DNA of 39,706 nucleotides, taken from contig CAMCYE010000019.1 in the NCBI GenBank assembly GCA_945883805.1, forward strand, positions 1-39,706. Direction: 5' to 3'. Below the pieces are notes generated by a model. That model saw nothing but the letters and a program-made list of their open reading frames with translations, had not been told where the DNA came from and did not search any database. Numbering within the stretch: position 1 is the first letter of the stretch; each line of letters begins with the position of its first letter. Source of the stretch: Victivallis vadensis (lineage in GTDB: Bacteria > Verrucomicrobiota > Lentisphaeria > Victivallales > GWF2-50-93). Shown one piece after another: positions 25,096 through 33,230 of this stretch. Position numbers and translations under genes: made by a program.

Positions 25096-26409
25096 TCATC
25101 TCCAGATATTTTTCAGGAAAAGCCGGCTTCTAAGTATTCTTGAAGTGATGCTCGGAGAATTCCCGTCGCCTTCATTGCGGCTGAACCGGATCGCCTTGAC
25201 TATCTCGCCCGCACTGGAATATCTCCCATCCGGATTCTTATCAAGCATTTTTGCCATGATATCCTGCATCCATAACGGTATTTCAGGATTTATTTTTACA
25301 GGCGCCACCGGATTTTTCTTTCTGATGGCTTCCATGACCTGGTATATGCCATCCCCCTCAAACGGCATGACTCCCGTGAGCATTTCATAACTCAGGACGC
25401 CGATTGAAAAAATATCCGCCCTCACATCAGCCTTTTTTGTTTCATCAAAGCTCTCAGGTGCCATATATGACGGAGACCCGAGTATCTCATCGTCCATGGT
25501 AAGGCATGAATCTGAAACGTGGGACACTCCAAAATCTGTTATTTTGACTGTAATATCATCTGCGATGATAATATTTTCCGGTTTTATATCCCTGTGGAGG
25601 ACACCGCAGGCATGAACACATTCAATCCCTTCCGCTATCTGTTCTATTATTGAAATCTTCTGATTGATGTTGAACATTTTTTTGTTCAGGCATTCTGTAA
25701 GCGACATACCCTTCACATATTCCATGATGATATACGGATTCTCGTCAATCTTATTAAGATTGTGTTCAAATATCTTGACGACATGCTTGTTGTCCACTCT
25801 CATCAATATCTCCGCCTCGCGCGCAAACCTTTCAAGTTTTTCAGAAGTGTTATCGCTTTCCCCGTTCCAGCGCAGGGCCTTCATGGCATATGATTTCCCG
25901 TCCTTTTCCACCAGAAGGACAATACCGGAGATACCGCAGCCCAATGACCGGATAATTTTGTATTCGGAAGCAAGATTCCTGATTCTGCCTATATCATCGC
26001 TTTCGCTCTTTTTCTCCTTTTCTTCAATAGCCCGGTTCAAAAGAGAATGAAGGAATCTCAAATCTATCGGCTTGGGCAGATAATAAAAAGCTCCCTCCTT
26101 CACTGTGTCAACCGCATCCGCCAGCTCAGGCATGCCTGTCATCAGTATTATATTCATACCAGGATATTCCCTGTGGCATATTTTGAACATTTCCTTCCCG
26201 GACTTACCCGGCATATTTATGTCTACAATTGCCAGTTCATACATGTTTTTCCCGAGCAGAAGAAGAGCCTCTTCAGCCGAATCAGCCGTATGCACATTGA
26301 AATTGACGGACAAAAACCTGCTCAGAAGCATCCTGATCGACTCTTCATCGTCCACGACCAGAATATTCACTCCCGGTTTGTCTTTTTTTAATATTTGCGT
26401 ATGTGGCAC
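25096..26409 (-). CDS. Response-regulator receiver fused to a Ser/Thr protein kinase
   Basis: A 437-residue cytoplasmic signalling protein. Residues 14-125 are a receiver domain with acidic residues D20/D21, phospho-acceptor D63, a T91 switch and K113. Residues 150-410 are a eukaryotic-type kinase with a glycine-rich loop (LGCGISGIV), Lys177, a catalytic HRDIKPEN loop (D274) and DFG (D292), all intact. There is no membrane segment or PASTA domain. It probably phosphorylates proteins in response to a histidine kinase encoded elsewhere. The toroid gene stop faces its stop 52 bp away. The U32 gene lies 122 bp upstream on the same strand, with a strong palindrome between them, so the kinase may have its own promoter. 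Confidence 0.9.
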   Translation of the reverse strand: MPHTQILKKDKPGVNILVVDDEESIRMLLSRFLSVNFNVHTADSAEEALLLLGKNMYELAIVDINMPGKSGKEMFKICHREYPGMNIILMTGMPELADAVDTVKEGAFYYLPKPIDLRFLHSLLNRAIEEKEKKSESDDIGRIRNLASEYKIIRSLGCGISGIVLLVEKDGKSYAMKALRWNGESDNTSEKLERFAREAEILMRVDNKHVVKIFEHNLNKIDENPYIIMEYVKGMSLTECLNKKMFNINQKISIIEQIAEGIECVHACGVLHRDIKPENIIIADDITVKITDFGVSHVSDSCLTMDDEILGSPSYMAPESFDETKKADVRADIFSIGVLSYEMLTGVMPFEGDGIYQVMEAIRKKNPVAPVKINPEIPLWMQDIMAKMLDKNPDGRYSSAGEIVKAIRFSRNEGDGNSPSITSRILRSRLFLKNIWR

Positions 26410-26488
26410 GGAAGGTTCCCCTGCTTTTTCAAATATTTTAATGAATATCGAATATAATATTACCCCTGCAAACTCTTTTTCAAAAGAT

Positions 26489-26532
26489 ATATTTTTTCAG
26501 GGAAACAATTCATCGCTTCCCTGAAAAAATAT
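26489..26532. other. Perfect 16-bp inverted repeat between U32 and kinase genes
   Basis: ATATTTTTTCAGGGAA, a 12-base loop, then its exact complement, overlapping the U32 stop codon. The T-run is on the 5' arm on both strands, so it is not a classical terminator. It could protect the mRNA end or bind a protein. Confidence 0.75.
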
Positions 26533-28598
26533 TACCTGAGCTTTCTGAAGAAATTGAAAGATGCGGGACCGGCATTTGAGATCCAGTCCGCGCAGGGATT
26601 GCGCGAACCGGACAAGTCCGCACCGATATGCGCAACCTTTATCTTCTCATCCTTGGATGAACGCAGATCAACCGGCTGAACAGGTCTGAAAACAGTCAGC
26701 TTCCATTCCCTCCCAAGTTTCATTTCACTTTTCCTCCGGTCATGAAAAACAGCGCCATACATGTCATCTGCAAGCTCCGCACGGCTAAGCATCAGCACCG
26801 GTCTTGAATACGCATACAGTATCAGCGGCACGGAACATTTGTCGCATATGTCGGCGATCTGACTGCAGTCAGACTCAATTGAAAGAGTTACCGTCCGACA
26901 TCCCTTTTCACTTAAGAATTCAGCCGCAATTGAATTCAAAACCATCAGTCCGGGCCCCGCCTCGATTTCCACGCCCGCTGATTTCGCAAGATGCAAACCG
27001 TCCCAACTGTTAACCTCTACTGTCAGTCCTTTTTCCGCACAAGCCGATATGAGTTTCTCAATTTCAGGAATGTCTCCTTCGTAAAATACCGGAGGCAGTG
27101 CAATCACCGGAATGCAATTTTTATTTTCCGCCATGAACTTGATCACGCCATTTGAATCCATCTGATCCATGATCAGTCTTGCGACGGGATACTTCAAATG
27201 AAATTCACATGACTTTTCAAGCCCGGATATTCGGGCAGTATCAGGATTACCGCCCAGATTGCAGCGGTTCACCTCATTATCCGGGAGAGACTTCACATTT
27301 AAAATATCCGACACGTTCTCAGGCAGGTTTATTCTGACCTTGGTTTCCGGTTCCTTTTTGGCAAAATGGAGGAATGAGGACAATTCAGCATTCACTTTCC
27401 CAAGCATGCTTTTCGGAACAACCATGGCGTCGTTGTGGGCGGAAAAACTTCCGAGCATCAATCCCTGAACAGGAACAAGGGCGAAGGAATCCCCGATTTC
27501 CCTGAGAGATATCGCCCTTTTCTCATTCCTGACGGTACTTAAAGTCATGCTTATTTCCCTGGTCAGATTCCGATACCTGAATAGCCATACAAGTTTACCG
27601 CCATCCTCTTTCACCTCGATACGGTAGACAATATCATCTTCTGAAACCTCAGTTTTCTTAATCATTTCCGGTTCAGATTCACCTGCGGATTTCGCAACTC
27701 TTCCGGAATCGCCGGTCAGGCATTTCCTGCATCCGTCAATATATCCGTCCGTAAGACTGCGACCCGTATATTCGCCCAACGAAAGAACTTCCTTCCTCAG
27801 TGAATCATCAACTCCATGATCAATCGCCCGACGGTAAATCCCGACGGCCTTTGCAACCCATTCCGGACTCTTGAGCCTGCCCTCTATTTTCAGCGCCTTC
27901 ACACCCGCCGTTTTCAAATCTTCAATTTTTTCAAGCAATGACAAGTCATGCATTGAAAGAAACCGCCCGGCTTTCCCATCTCCAACGCCCCACAAAAACC
28001 TGCATGGGCTGGCGCATAAGCCGCGATTCCCGCTCCGCCCCCCGAGCCAGCTTGAAATCAGACAGCGTCCCGATATTGAAAAACACAAGGCTCCCTGGAT
28101 GAAAACTTCGGTTTCCATTCCTTCGACAGACGAGGCTGATCTTATTTCCCCGATTGACAGCTCCCTGCCGAGGACAACCCGTTTTATTCCAAGTTCCTTT
28201 GCAGCCCTGACCCCTGCGGAAGATGAAATCCCCGCCTGAGTGCTGAAATGAAAATCAAGTTCAGGGAAACACGGCATTAATTTGAGGATAGCCGGATCCT
28301 TGATGAGTACGGCGTCAACCTTGCACTGCCGCGCCAGCTCAAGCTGTCTCGCGGCCTGACCAAGCTCACGCTGTGAAATATCAATGTTCAGCGTCAAATA
28401 CGCCTTGGCATTGTGTTCGTGGACAAGGCGGACATTGTCCGCAAGGTTTTCCTGATTGAAGTTTTCCGCACCGATCCTGGCGTTCAGTTCTTTCAGTCCG
28501 AAATAAACGGCATCGGCACCCGCCTCGATAGCGGCCTTTAAAACGGCCGGACTTCCCGCGGGCGCCAGAAGTTCAATTTTTCCTATTCCATCTATCAT
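26532..28598 (-). CDS. U32-family protein, RlhA-like (possible 23S rRNA hydroxylation)
   Basis: A 688-residue member of the U32 ('collagenase-like peptidase') family. The N-terminal TIM-barrel half has the family start (ELLAPAGSPAVLKAAIEAGA, then DAVYFGL) and NIDISQREL. The four cysteines C172, C179, C195 and C199 (LCFSISGRC...GLCASPC) match the iron-sulfur ligand pattern of UbiU, TrhP and RlhA relatives. The long C-terminal half fits the DUF3656-containing branch that includes RlhA (YdcP), which hydroxylates a cytidine of 23S rRNA. The length is close to RlhA. RlhA function is therefore likely but not proven, and older 'protease' labels are doubtful. Fic lies 62 bp upstream. Confidence 0.8.
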   Translation of the reverse strand: MIDGIGKIELLAPAGSPAVLKAAIEAGADAVYFGLKELNARIGAENFNQENLADNVRLVHEHNAKAYLTLNIDISQRELGQAARQLELARQCKVDAVLIKDPAILKLMPCFPELDFHFSTQAGISSSAGVRAAKELGIKRVVLGRELSIGEIRSASSVEGMETEVFIQGALCFSISGRCLISSWLGGRSGNRGLCASPCRFLWGVGDGKAGRFLSMHDLSLLEKIEDLKTAGVKALKIEGRLKSPEWVAKAVGIYRRAIDHGVDDSLRKEVLSLGEYTGRSLTDGYIDGCRKCLTGDSGRVAKSAGESEPEMIKKTEVSEDDIVYRIEVKEDGGKLVWLFRYRNLTREISMTLSTVRNEKRAISLREIGDSFALVPVQGLMLGSFSAHNDAMVVPKSMLGKVNAELSSFLHFAKKEPETKVRINLPENVSDILNVKSLPDNEVNRCNLGGNPDTARISGLEKSCEFHLKYPVARLIMDQMDSNGVIKFMAENKNCIPVIALPPVFYEGDIPEIEKLISACAEKGLTVEVNSWDGLHLAKSAGVEIEAGPGLMVLNSIAAEFLSEKGCRTVTLSIESDCSQIADICDKCSVPLILYAYSRPVLMLSRAELADDMYGAVFHDRRKSEMKLGREWKLTVFRPVQPVDLRSSKDEKIKVAHIGADLSGSRNPCADWISNAGPASFNFFRKLR

Positions 28599-28660
28599 TC
28601 TGCATCATCCTTAAAAATTAGTGCAAATATCGTCTGTGAAAATCTGTGGCGAAATCCTAA

Positions 28661-29701
28661 TCAGGAATGGTACCACGCGCCTTTTCCCCTTCCTTCACGG
28701 AAAAGAAGCTTCTTCCTTACCAAGTTCTGCACATGCGCCTTTATTGTATTACGGCTGGCTCCGGTAATGTTCACCATATCACGGATTGCAATGGTTCCCC
28801 GTTCTCGCGAAGCCTGAAGAATTGCTTGTGAAAGAGATGGGATTGACAAGAGATTCTGCTCAGTATCCAGCTTTACGGCAAGCACATCAGCCTGCCGCTT
28901 AAGGGAGCGAAGAAAAAAAATGATCCATTCAGGGATATGGGAATTGTCCGTGTCAAGGGTCGATTGCGCCCGCCGGAGTGAGAGATAATAGCCATCCTTA
29001 TTCTCCTCGATGATGTGCTCAAGGGAACTGTATGGCACATACAGATATCCGGCCCGCAGGAGAAGAAGAGTGGTGATAATTCGCGAAAGTCGCCCGTTTC
29101 CGTCCTGGAACGGATGCACCGCAAGAAAATGGACAATGAAAACAGCTATGAGAATAAGCTTGTGCTGGAGTTGTTCCTTTTCAGCCTTTTCAAACCATTC
29201 CACCAATTCGCGCATTTTAAAAGGTGTTTCAAAAGGCGTGGCTGTCTGAAAAATCACACCCATGCTTTTCCCGTTTGCATCAAACGCCTCGACATGATTG
29301 GGAAGTTTCTTATATTCGCCCCTATGCCTTGAATCCTTACCCGAATATTTCAGAAGCATCTGGTGCAGTTGCCTGATATGATTTTCAGTAAGGTTAATAT
29401 CATTGAAGGATTTGAATATCAGAGATATTGCATCAGCATATCCGGCAACTTCCTCTTCATCCCGTGAACGAAAACTTGTTAATCCCACACCGCTAAGAAG
29501 TTTTTCAACTTCACTATCGGACAATTTTGCCCCTTCGATTCGTGTTGATGATGCAATGGATTCAACAGTGGCAACTTTGCGCAGGCGATTCAAGCTCTCA
29601 GGTGCAAGATTCTGGAAAGCACGCCAAGCCCCTTTAAACTCATCAATAGTCGCTATGAGTTTTAATATTTCATCACTAATAATTATTTTAGGCGTATCCA
29701 T
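28661..29701 (-). CDS. Fic-domain AMP-transferase with C-terminal winged helix
   Basis: A 346-residue Fic protein, expected to transfer AMP (or another nucleotide group) to a protein hydroxyl. The active loop HPFQDGNGRLSR (196-207) is a perfect match to the family motif. The self-inhibiting motif STRIEG (52-57) lies upstream in the N-terminal domain, making this a class II, autoinhibited Fic. The C-terminus (about 290-346) is a helix-turn-helix (IRDMVNITGASRNTIKAHV), so the protein probably binds DNA and may control its own gene. The start at 29701 (MDTPKIII) is preferred over 29740, since the longer form would overlap the A/T-rich repeat operator. There is no clear Shine-Dalgarno. Confidence 0.88.
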   Translation of the reverse strand: MDTPKIIISDEILKLIATIDEFKGAWRAFQNLAPESLNRLRKVATVESIASSTRIEGAKLSDSEVEKLLSGVGLTSFRSRDEEEVAGYADAISLIFKSFNDINLTENHIRQLHQMLLKYSGKDSRHRGEYKKLPNHVEAFDANGKSMGVIFQTATPFETPFKMRELVEWFEKAEKEQLQHKLILIAVFIVHFLAVHPFQDGNGRLSRIITTLLLLRAGYLYVPYSSLEHIIEENKDGYYLSLRRAQSTLDTDNSHIPEWIIFFLRSLKRQADVLAVKLDTEQNLLSIPSLSQAILQASRERGTIAIRDMVNITGASRNTIKAHVQNLVRKKLLFREGRGKGAWYHS

Positions 29702-29704
29702 AAG

Positions 29705-29764
29705 TATATCCAAATATATCCAAATAATACCAGCAATCAAGCAATATATGTATATTTTTGGATA
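29705..29764. promoter_or_regulatory. Candidate operator for the Fic gene
   Basis: Two perfect tandem copies of TATATCCAAA (29705-29714 and 29715-29724) lie just upstream of the Fic start, and an inverted TTTGGATA is at 29757-29764. The Fic protein carries a winged helix, so autoregulation is a natural guess. This is inference from position. Confidence 0.45.
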
Positions 29765-29797
29765 AACACATGGTTGAATTATGCTTGCCCTAGACTC

Positions 29798-29831
29798 AAA
29801 AAAAAAGCGCGGTGGAAAACCGCGCTTTTTT
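29798..29831 (-). terminator. Rho-independent terminator after rplT
   Basis: A run of A's, then stem GCGCGGT (29807-29813), loop GGAAA, stem ACCGCGC (29819-29825), then six T's. It is symmetrical enough to work in both directions. It ends the thrS-infC-rpmI-rplT transcript 25 bp past the rplT stop. Confidence 0.93.
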
Positions 29832-29855
29832 CAGGTTATTATTCAGGACTCGGCG

Positions 29856-30212
29856 TTATTTAACGCAAGACTGGGCTTTCTGCACGAATGCTTTAAATGC
29901 TTCCGGGTCTTTCACAGCAATATCTGCAAGGACTTTGCGGTTGACATCTATATTGGCCTTTTTCAGTCCATTCATGAACTTACTGTAAGTTGTGCCGAGT
30001 GCGCGGCAGGCGGCATTGATACGGACAGTCCAAAGACGCCTGTACTGGCCTTTTTTCTGTTTTCTTCCGATGTACGCGTTTGCATTCGCCTTGTCTATGG
30101 CGTCATAAACCGTACGGATCTGCTTGCTGCTTGCACCGTAGAAGCCTTTGGCCCTTTCCAATGCGCGCTTGCGGCGTTTGCGGGACGGAACTGCATATGT
30201 TACTCTTGGCAT
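29856..30212 (-). CDS. rplT: 50S ribosomal protein L20
   Basis: A 118-residue basic protein that starts MPRVTYAVPSRKRRKR and contains AKGFYGASSK and ARKQKKGQYRRLW-like segments, all typical of L20. It binds 23S rRNA early in large-subunit assembly and in several bacteria represses the infC-rpmI-rplT message. It has a CAGGAGA ribosome site. It is the last gene of infC-rpmI-rplT and is followed by a strong terminator. The length is normal. Confidence 0.98.
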   Translation of the reverse strand: MPRVTYAVPSRKRRKRALERAKGFYGASSKQIRTVYDAIDKANANAYIGRKQKKGQYRRLWTVRINAACRALGTTYSKFMNGLKKANIDVNRKVLADIAVKDPEAFKAFVQKAQSCVK

Positions 30213-30273
30213 TTTTAGTATCTCCTGAAACTAGTTTAGTTAAAAGTTTACAACAGGTATGGGGATGGAATCA

Positions 30274-30474
30274 TCAGACTCCATAAGGCAGAGCTGCCCT
30301 GATCCTCGACATTTCAGTGCTCCTCACAATCGCTCCCTTTCTGAGGGTACGCCTGCGTTTTGCACTCTTCCCTGTTTTGAGGTGTCTGGATCCGGCTCTG
30401 AAATGTTTGAACTTGCCGGTCCCCGTCTGCTTAATCCTTTTAGCCGCACACTTTCTGGTCTTCATTTTGGGCAT
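30274..30474 (-). CDS. rpmI: 50S ribosomal protein L35
   Basis: A 66-residue, strongly basic protein beginning MPKMKTRKCAAKR and containing KRRRTLRKG, the standard L35 pattern and size. It is part of the large ribosomal subunit. It lies between infC (62 bp upstream) and rplT (61 bp downstream) in the classic order, with an AAGGAG ribosome site. Confidence 0.98.
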   Translation of the reverse strand: MPKMKTRKCAAKRIKQTGTGKFKHFRAGSRHLKTGKSAKRRRTLRKGAIVRSTEMSRIRAALPYGV

Positions 30475-30536
30475 CGTTGTTCTCCTTGTTTTTTAATTTC
30501 TCCGTTTTCTTCTGAGGCGGCCGATGCCAGCCTGTC

Positions 30537-31052
30537 TCAGTGGTGAATCGGATTGAAATTGATGAAAATGCTTCTTCCTATCAGCTTAGGTGCAGTCTCG
30601 GCTATGCCGTGCCCCTCAAGATCCTTGACCACCTTTTGCATAATGGCGTAGCCCAGTTCCTTGTGGGCCATTTCGCGCCCCTTAAACATCATGGAGGTTT
30701 TCACTTTATAGCTCTTGGTCAAAAATTCAATCGCATGATTGATTTTTATCTGATAATCATGGGGATCGATATTGGCGCCGAACTTCACTTCCTTGACCTT
30801 GTTGGCGTGCTGCTGCTTCCTCTGGTCCTTTTCTTTTCTCTTGTGTTCATAAATCAGTTTGCCGTAATTGATGATCCTGCAGACCGGCGGAGTCACATTG
30901 TCTGCGACAACCACCAGATCCAGCCCCTCCTGCCTTGACAGTTCAATTGCCTTTTCAAACGTGACAACGCCAAGCTGTCCGCCGTTTGAACCGATTAAAC
31001 GAACTTCCCGACCTGCAAGAAAGCGGTCGCCGCCTTTGACTAACTTAGATAT
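30537..31052 (-). CDS. infC: Translation initiation factor IF-3, likely AUA start
   Basis: About 171 residues with both IF-3 domains: the N-domain (EVRLIGSNGGQLGVV, LDLVVVADNVTPPVCRIINYGK), the lysine-rich linker (HKRKEKDQRKQQH) and the C-domain (VKEVKFGANIDPHDYQIKI, MMFKGREMAHKELG). It prevents premature subunit joining and proofreads start codons. No ATG fits. A TTG at 31058 is only 2 bases from the perfect AGGAGG at 31061-31066, whereas an ATA codon at 31052 is 8 bases away, the right spacing. A non-AUG start (AUU, AUA, AUC) is the known basis of infC self-control, so I prefer ATA. The fallback TTG start adds two residues. Confidence 0.93.
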   Translation of the reverse strand: MSKLVKGGDRFLAGREVRLIGSNGGQLGVVTFEKAIELSRQEGLDLVVVADNVTPPVCRIINYGKLIYEHKRKEKDQRKQQHANKVKEVKFGANIDPHDYQIKINHAIEFLTKSYKVKTSMMFKGREMAHKELGYAIMQKVVKDLEGHGIAETAPKLIGRSIFINFNPIHH

Positions 31053-31132
31053 AAGCAAGCCCTCCTATGTTATTAAATACGAAATCCGAATATCAAAATC
31101 CGACTTGTCTGACGAGTCCAAAACATTTTTTT

Positions 31133-31301
31133 GACAGGATTACAGGATTTCAAGAAAATGCTGCTAAGCTAATCAATTGTCAAAAACAGCCTAAAGGCTG
31201 GACTCCAAATTTTGGAGTTCACACTTTAGTGTGTCTTCTATTAACTTAGAGGCATTCAGATTTCAAAGATATTTAAATCCAGTCAATCCTGTTATCCTGT
31301 C
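31133..31301. repeat. MITE-like palindromic element in the infC leader
   Basis: Terminal inverted repeats GACAGGATTACAGGATT (31133-31149) and its near complement (31285-31301) bracket about 135 bp. Inside are three small hairpins in a row: CAGCC-TAAA-GGCTG (31187-31200), ACTCCAAA/TTTGGAGT (31202-31218) and CACAC-TTTA-GTGTG (31220-31233). It fills most of the 279-bp gap between thrS and infC, which otherwise shows no gene. Confidence 0.7.
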
Positions 31302-31337
31302 TAAAATACAATTTCCTATAAGATATAGTTACAAGCT

Positions 31338-33065
31338 TCAAAGCTTCTCGGCAACTTCATACTTCATCTTGTCAATCAGTGTGTCTACGGGAATGGCTCC
31401 GAGCTCGCCTTCCCTCCGGCTCCTCACGGAAACCGTACCTGCCGCAACCTCTTTTTCACCGATAACCGCAATGAAAGGAATACGCAGATTACGGGCATCC
31501 CTTATTTTGGCACCGATCTTTTCCGTCCGCATATCTGTGTCAACTCTAAATCCCAGGTCTTTAAGTTTATTTTCGAGAATGACCGTGGCCTCGTGCTGGC
31601 CTTCGGTAATGGGAAGGATCCGGATCTGTTCCGGAGCAAGCCATGCCGGAAACGCCCCCGCGCAATTTTCGATGAGTATCCCGAAAAATCTTTCCAGCGA
31701 ACCCAGAAGGGCCCTGTGCACCATGTATGGACGGTGCTTCTGCCCGTCCGCCCCGACATAGGTCATGTCGAACCGCTCGGGAAGATTGAAGTCGAACTGT
31801 ATCGTAGTGGTCTGCCATTCGCGTCCGATGGCGTCTTTGATTTTAAGGTCTATCTTGGGCCCGTAGAAAGCGCCGCCACCTTTGTCAACTTCACACTTGA
31901 GTCCGCATTTGTTTACAGCTTTCTCAAGGGATGATATCGCCTGCTCCCAGCGGGATTCCTCGCCGACGGCCTTTTCCGGCCTTGTTGCGAGATACGCATT
32001 GATTTCATTGAAACCGAAACATTTCCACATGTAGAGGCTGAACTTCAGGACTTTTTCGATTTCATCCTCTATCTGTTCAGGAGTGCAGATGATGTGGGCG
32101 TCGTCCTGAGTGAAACCGCGTACGCGCAGAAGGCCATGAAGCACTCCGCCTTTCTCGTAGCGGTAGACTGTTCCCAGCTCCGCCCAGCGCAGCGGGAGTT
32201 CACGGTATGAATGGTTTCTTGTCTTATAAACCTGTATGTGGAACGGGCAGTTCATGGGCTTCACGTAATAATTGTTCTTGTCAACCTCCATCGGCGCATA
32301 CATTGCGTCCTTGTAGAAATCGAGATGTCCGCTTGTCTGCCAGAGGTTTGAAAGTCCGATATGGGGTGTGAAGAGGAGCTCATAACCGTTCTTATAGTGT
32401 TCTTCTCGCCAGAAATTTTCAATCTGATTCCTGATTCTGCCGCCCTTAGGCTGCCAGATTATGAGACCCGGCCCGACATCTTCAGCGACTGTGAAAAGTT
32501 CAAGTTCCTTGCCGAGTTTGCGATGATCGCGTTTCTTCGCTTCCTCAAGCATGTTCAGATGCACTCTCAGCGCCTTGTCGTTCTCAAATGCGGTTCCGTA
32601 AATCCTCTGCAACATCGGATTGGTTTCTTTACCGCGATAATATGAACCTGCGATTGCAAGAAGTCTGAAGGCGCCTACCTGCCCGCTGTTTTCGACATGG
32701 GGACCGCGACAGAGATCGACAAAATCGCCGCACTGGTAGAAAGATATGGTTTCACCTTCCGGAATATCCGCAAGGCGTTCCAGCTTGTAAGTCTGATTCT
32801 GGCTTTTGAGAAGTGATTCGGCTTCGGTTCTAGATATCTCCATTTTCGCGAAAGGACGTTTCTCTCCGGAGATTTTCCTCATCGCGGATTCAATCTTTTC
32901 AAGATCCTCGGGGACAAGCCGGTGTTCCATGTCGAAGTCATAATAAAACCCGTCGTCGGTGGAAGGCCCTATATCGAACCTGGTGTCGGGGAAAAGTTCT
33001 TTGACCGCGGCGGCCATGATATGAGCGGCGCTGTGTCTGATGGTTTCAAGTGGATAACTGCTCAT
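31338..33065 (-). CDS. thrS: Threonyl-tRNA synthetase, lacking the TGS domain
   Basis: A 575-residue class II synthetase that charges tRNA(Thr). It starts directly with the N2 editing domain (IRHSAAHIMAAAVKELFP, with the later CRGPH and GSYYRGKE segments), followed by the catalytic core (motif 1 region, YVKPMNCPFH, RVRGFTQDDAH, and YMVHRALLGSLERFFG, giving the zinc Cys/His/His set) and the anticodon-binding domain. Common ThrRS of about 640 residues have a 60-residue TGS domain first. Here an in-frame stop lies 57 bp upstream, so it is truly absent unless there is a frameshift. The family as a whole contains TGS-less members. It lies upstream of infC in the usual order. Confidence 0.96.
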   Translation of the reverse strand: MSSYPLETIRHSAAHIMAAAVKELFPDTRFDIGPSTDDGFYYDFDMEHRLVPEDLEKIESAMRKISGEKRPFAKMEISRTEAESLLKSQNQTYKLERLADIPEGETISFYQCGDFVDLCRGPHVENSGQVGAFRLLAIAGSYYRGKETNPMLQRIYGTAFENDKALRVHLNMLEEAKKRDHRKLGKELELFTVAEDVGPGLIIWQPKGGRIRNQIENFWREEHYKNGYELLFTPHIGLSNLWQTSGHLDFYKDAMYAPMEVDKNNYYVKPMNCPFHIQVYKTRNHSYRELPLRWAELGTVYRYEKGGVLHGLLRVRGFTQDDAHIICTPEQIEDEIEKVLKFSLYMWKCFGFNEINAYLATRPEKAVGEESRWEQAISSLEKAVNKCGLKCEVDKGGGAFYGPKIDLKIKDAIGREWQTTTIQFDFNLPERFDMTYVGADGQKHRPYMVHRALLGSLERFFGILIENCAGAFPAWLAPEQIRILPITEGQHEATVILENKLKDLGFRVDTDMRTEKIGAKIRDARNLRIPFIAVIGEKEVAAGTVSVRSRREGELGAIPVDTLIDKMKYEVAEKL

Positions 33066-33200
33066 GACCGGATGTACTCCGGCATGCAGTTCGTCTGGCA
33101 GGAAAAAATATTTATCATCTTAGAAACTGTATTCCCTCTTAATATTTTGGATTGAGACGGTTAAGCTAACCCATATTCCCTGAAAATCAATAAAATAATG

Positions 33201-33225
33201 AAATTTTCCCGGAGCGGGAAATTTT
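33201..33225. terminator. Hairpin after rnhB, terminator-like
   Basis: A perfect 11-bp stem, AAATTTTCCCG, loop GAG, CGGGAAATTTT, starting 6 bp past the rnhB stop. It has no clean T-tract outside the stem, so termination may be partial. It separates the rpsP-to-rnhB cluster from thrS. Confidence 0.6.
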
Positions 33226-33230
33226 ATTAT

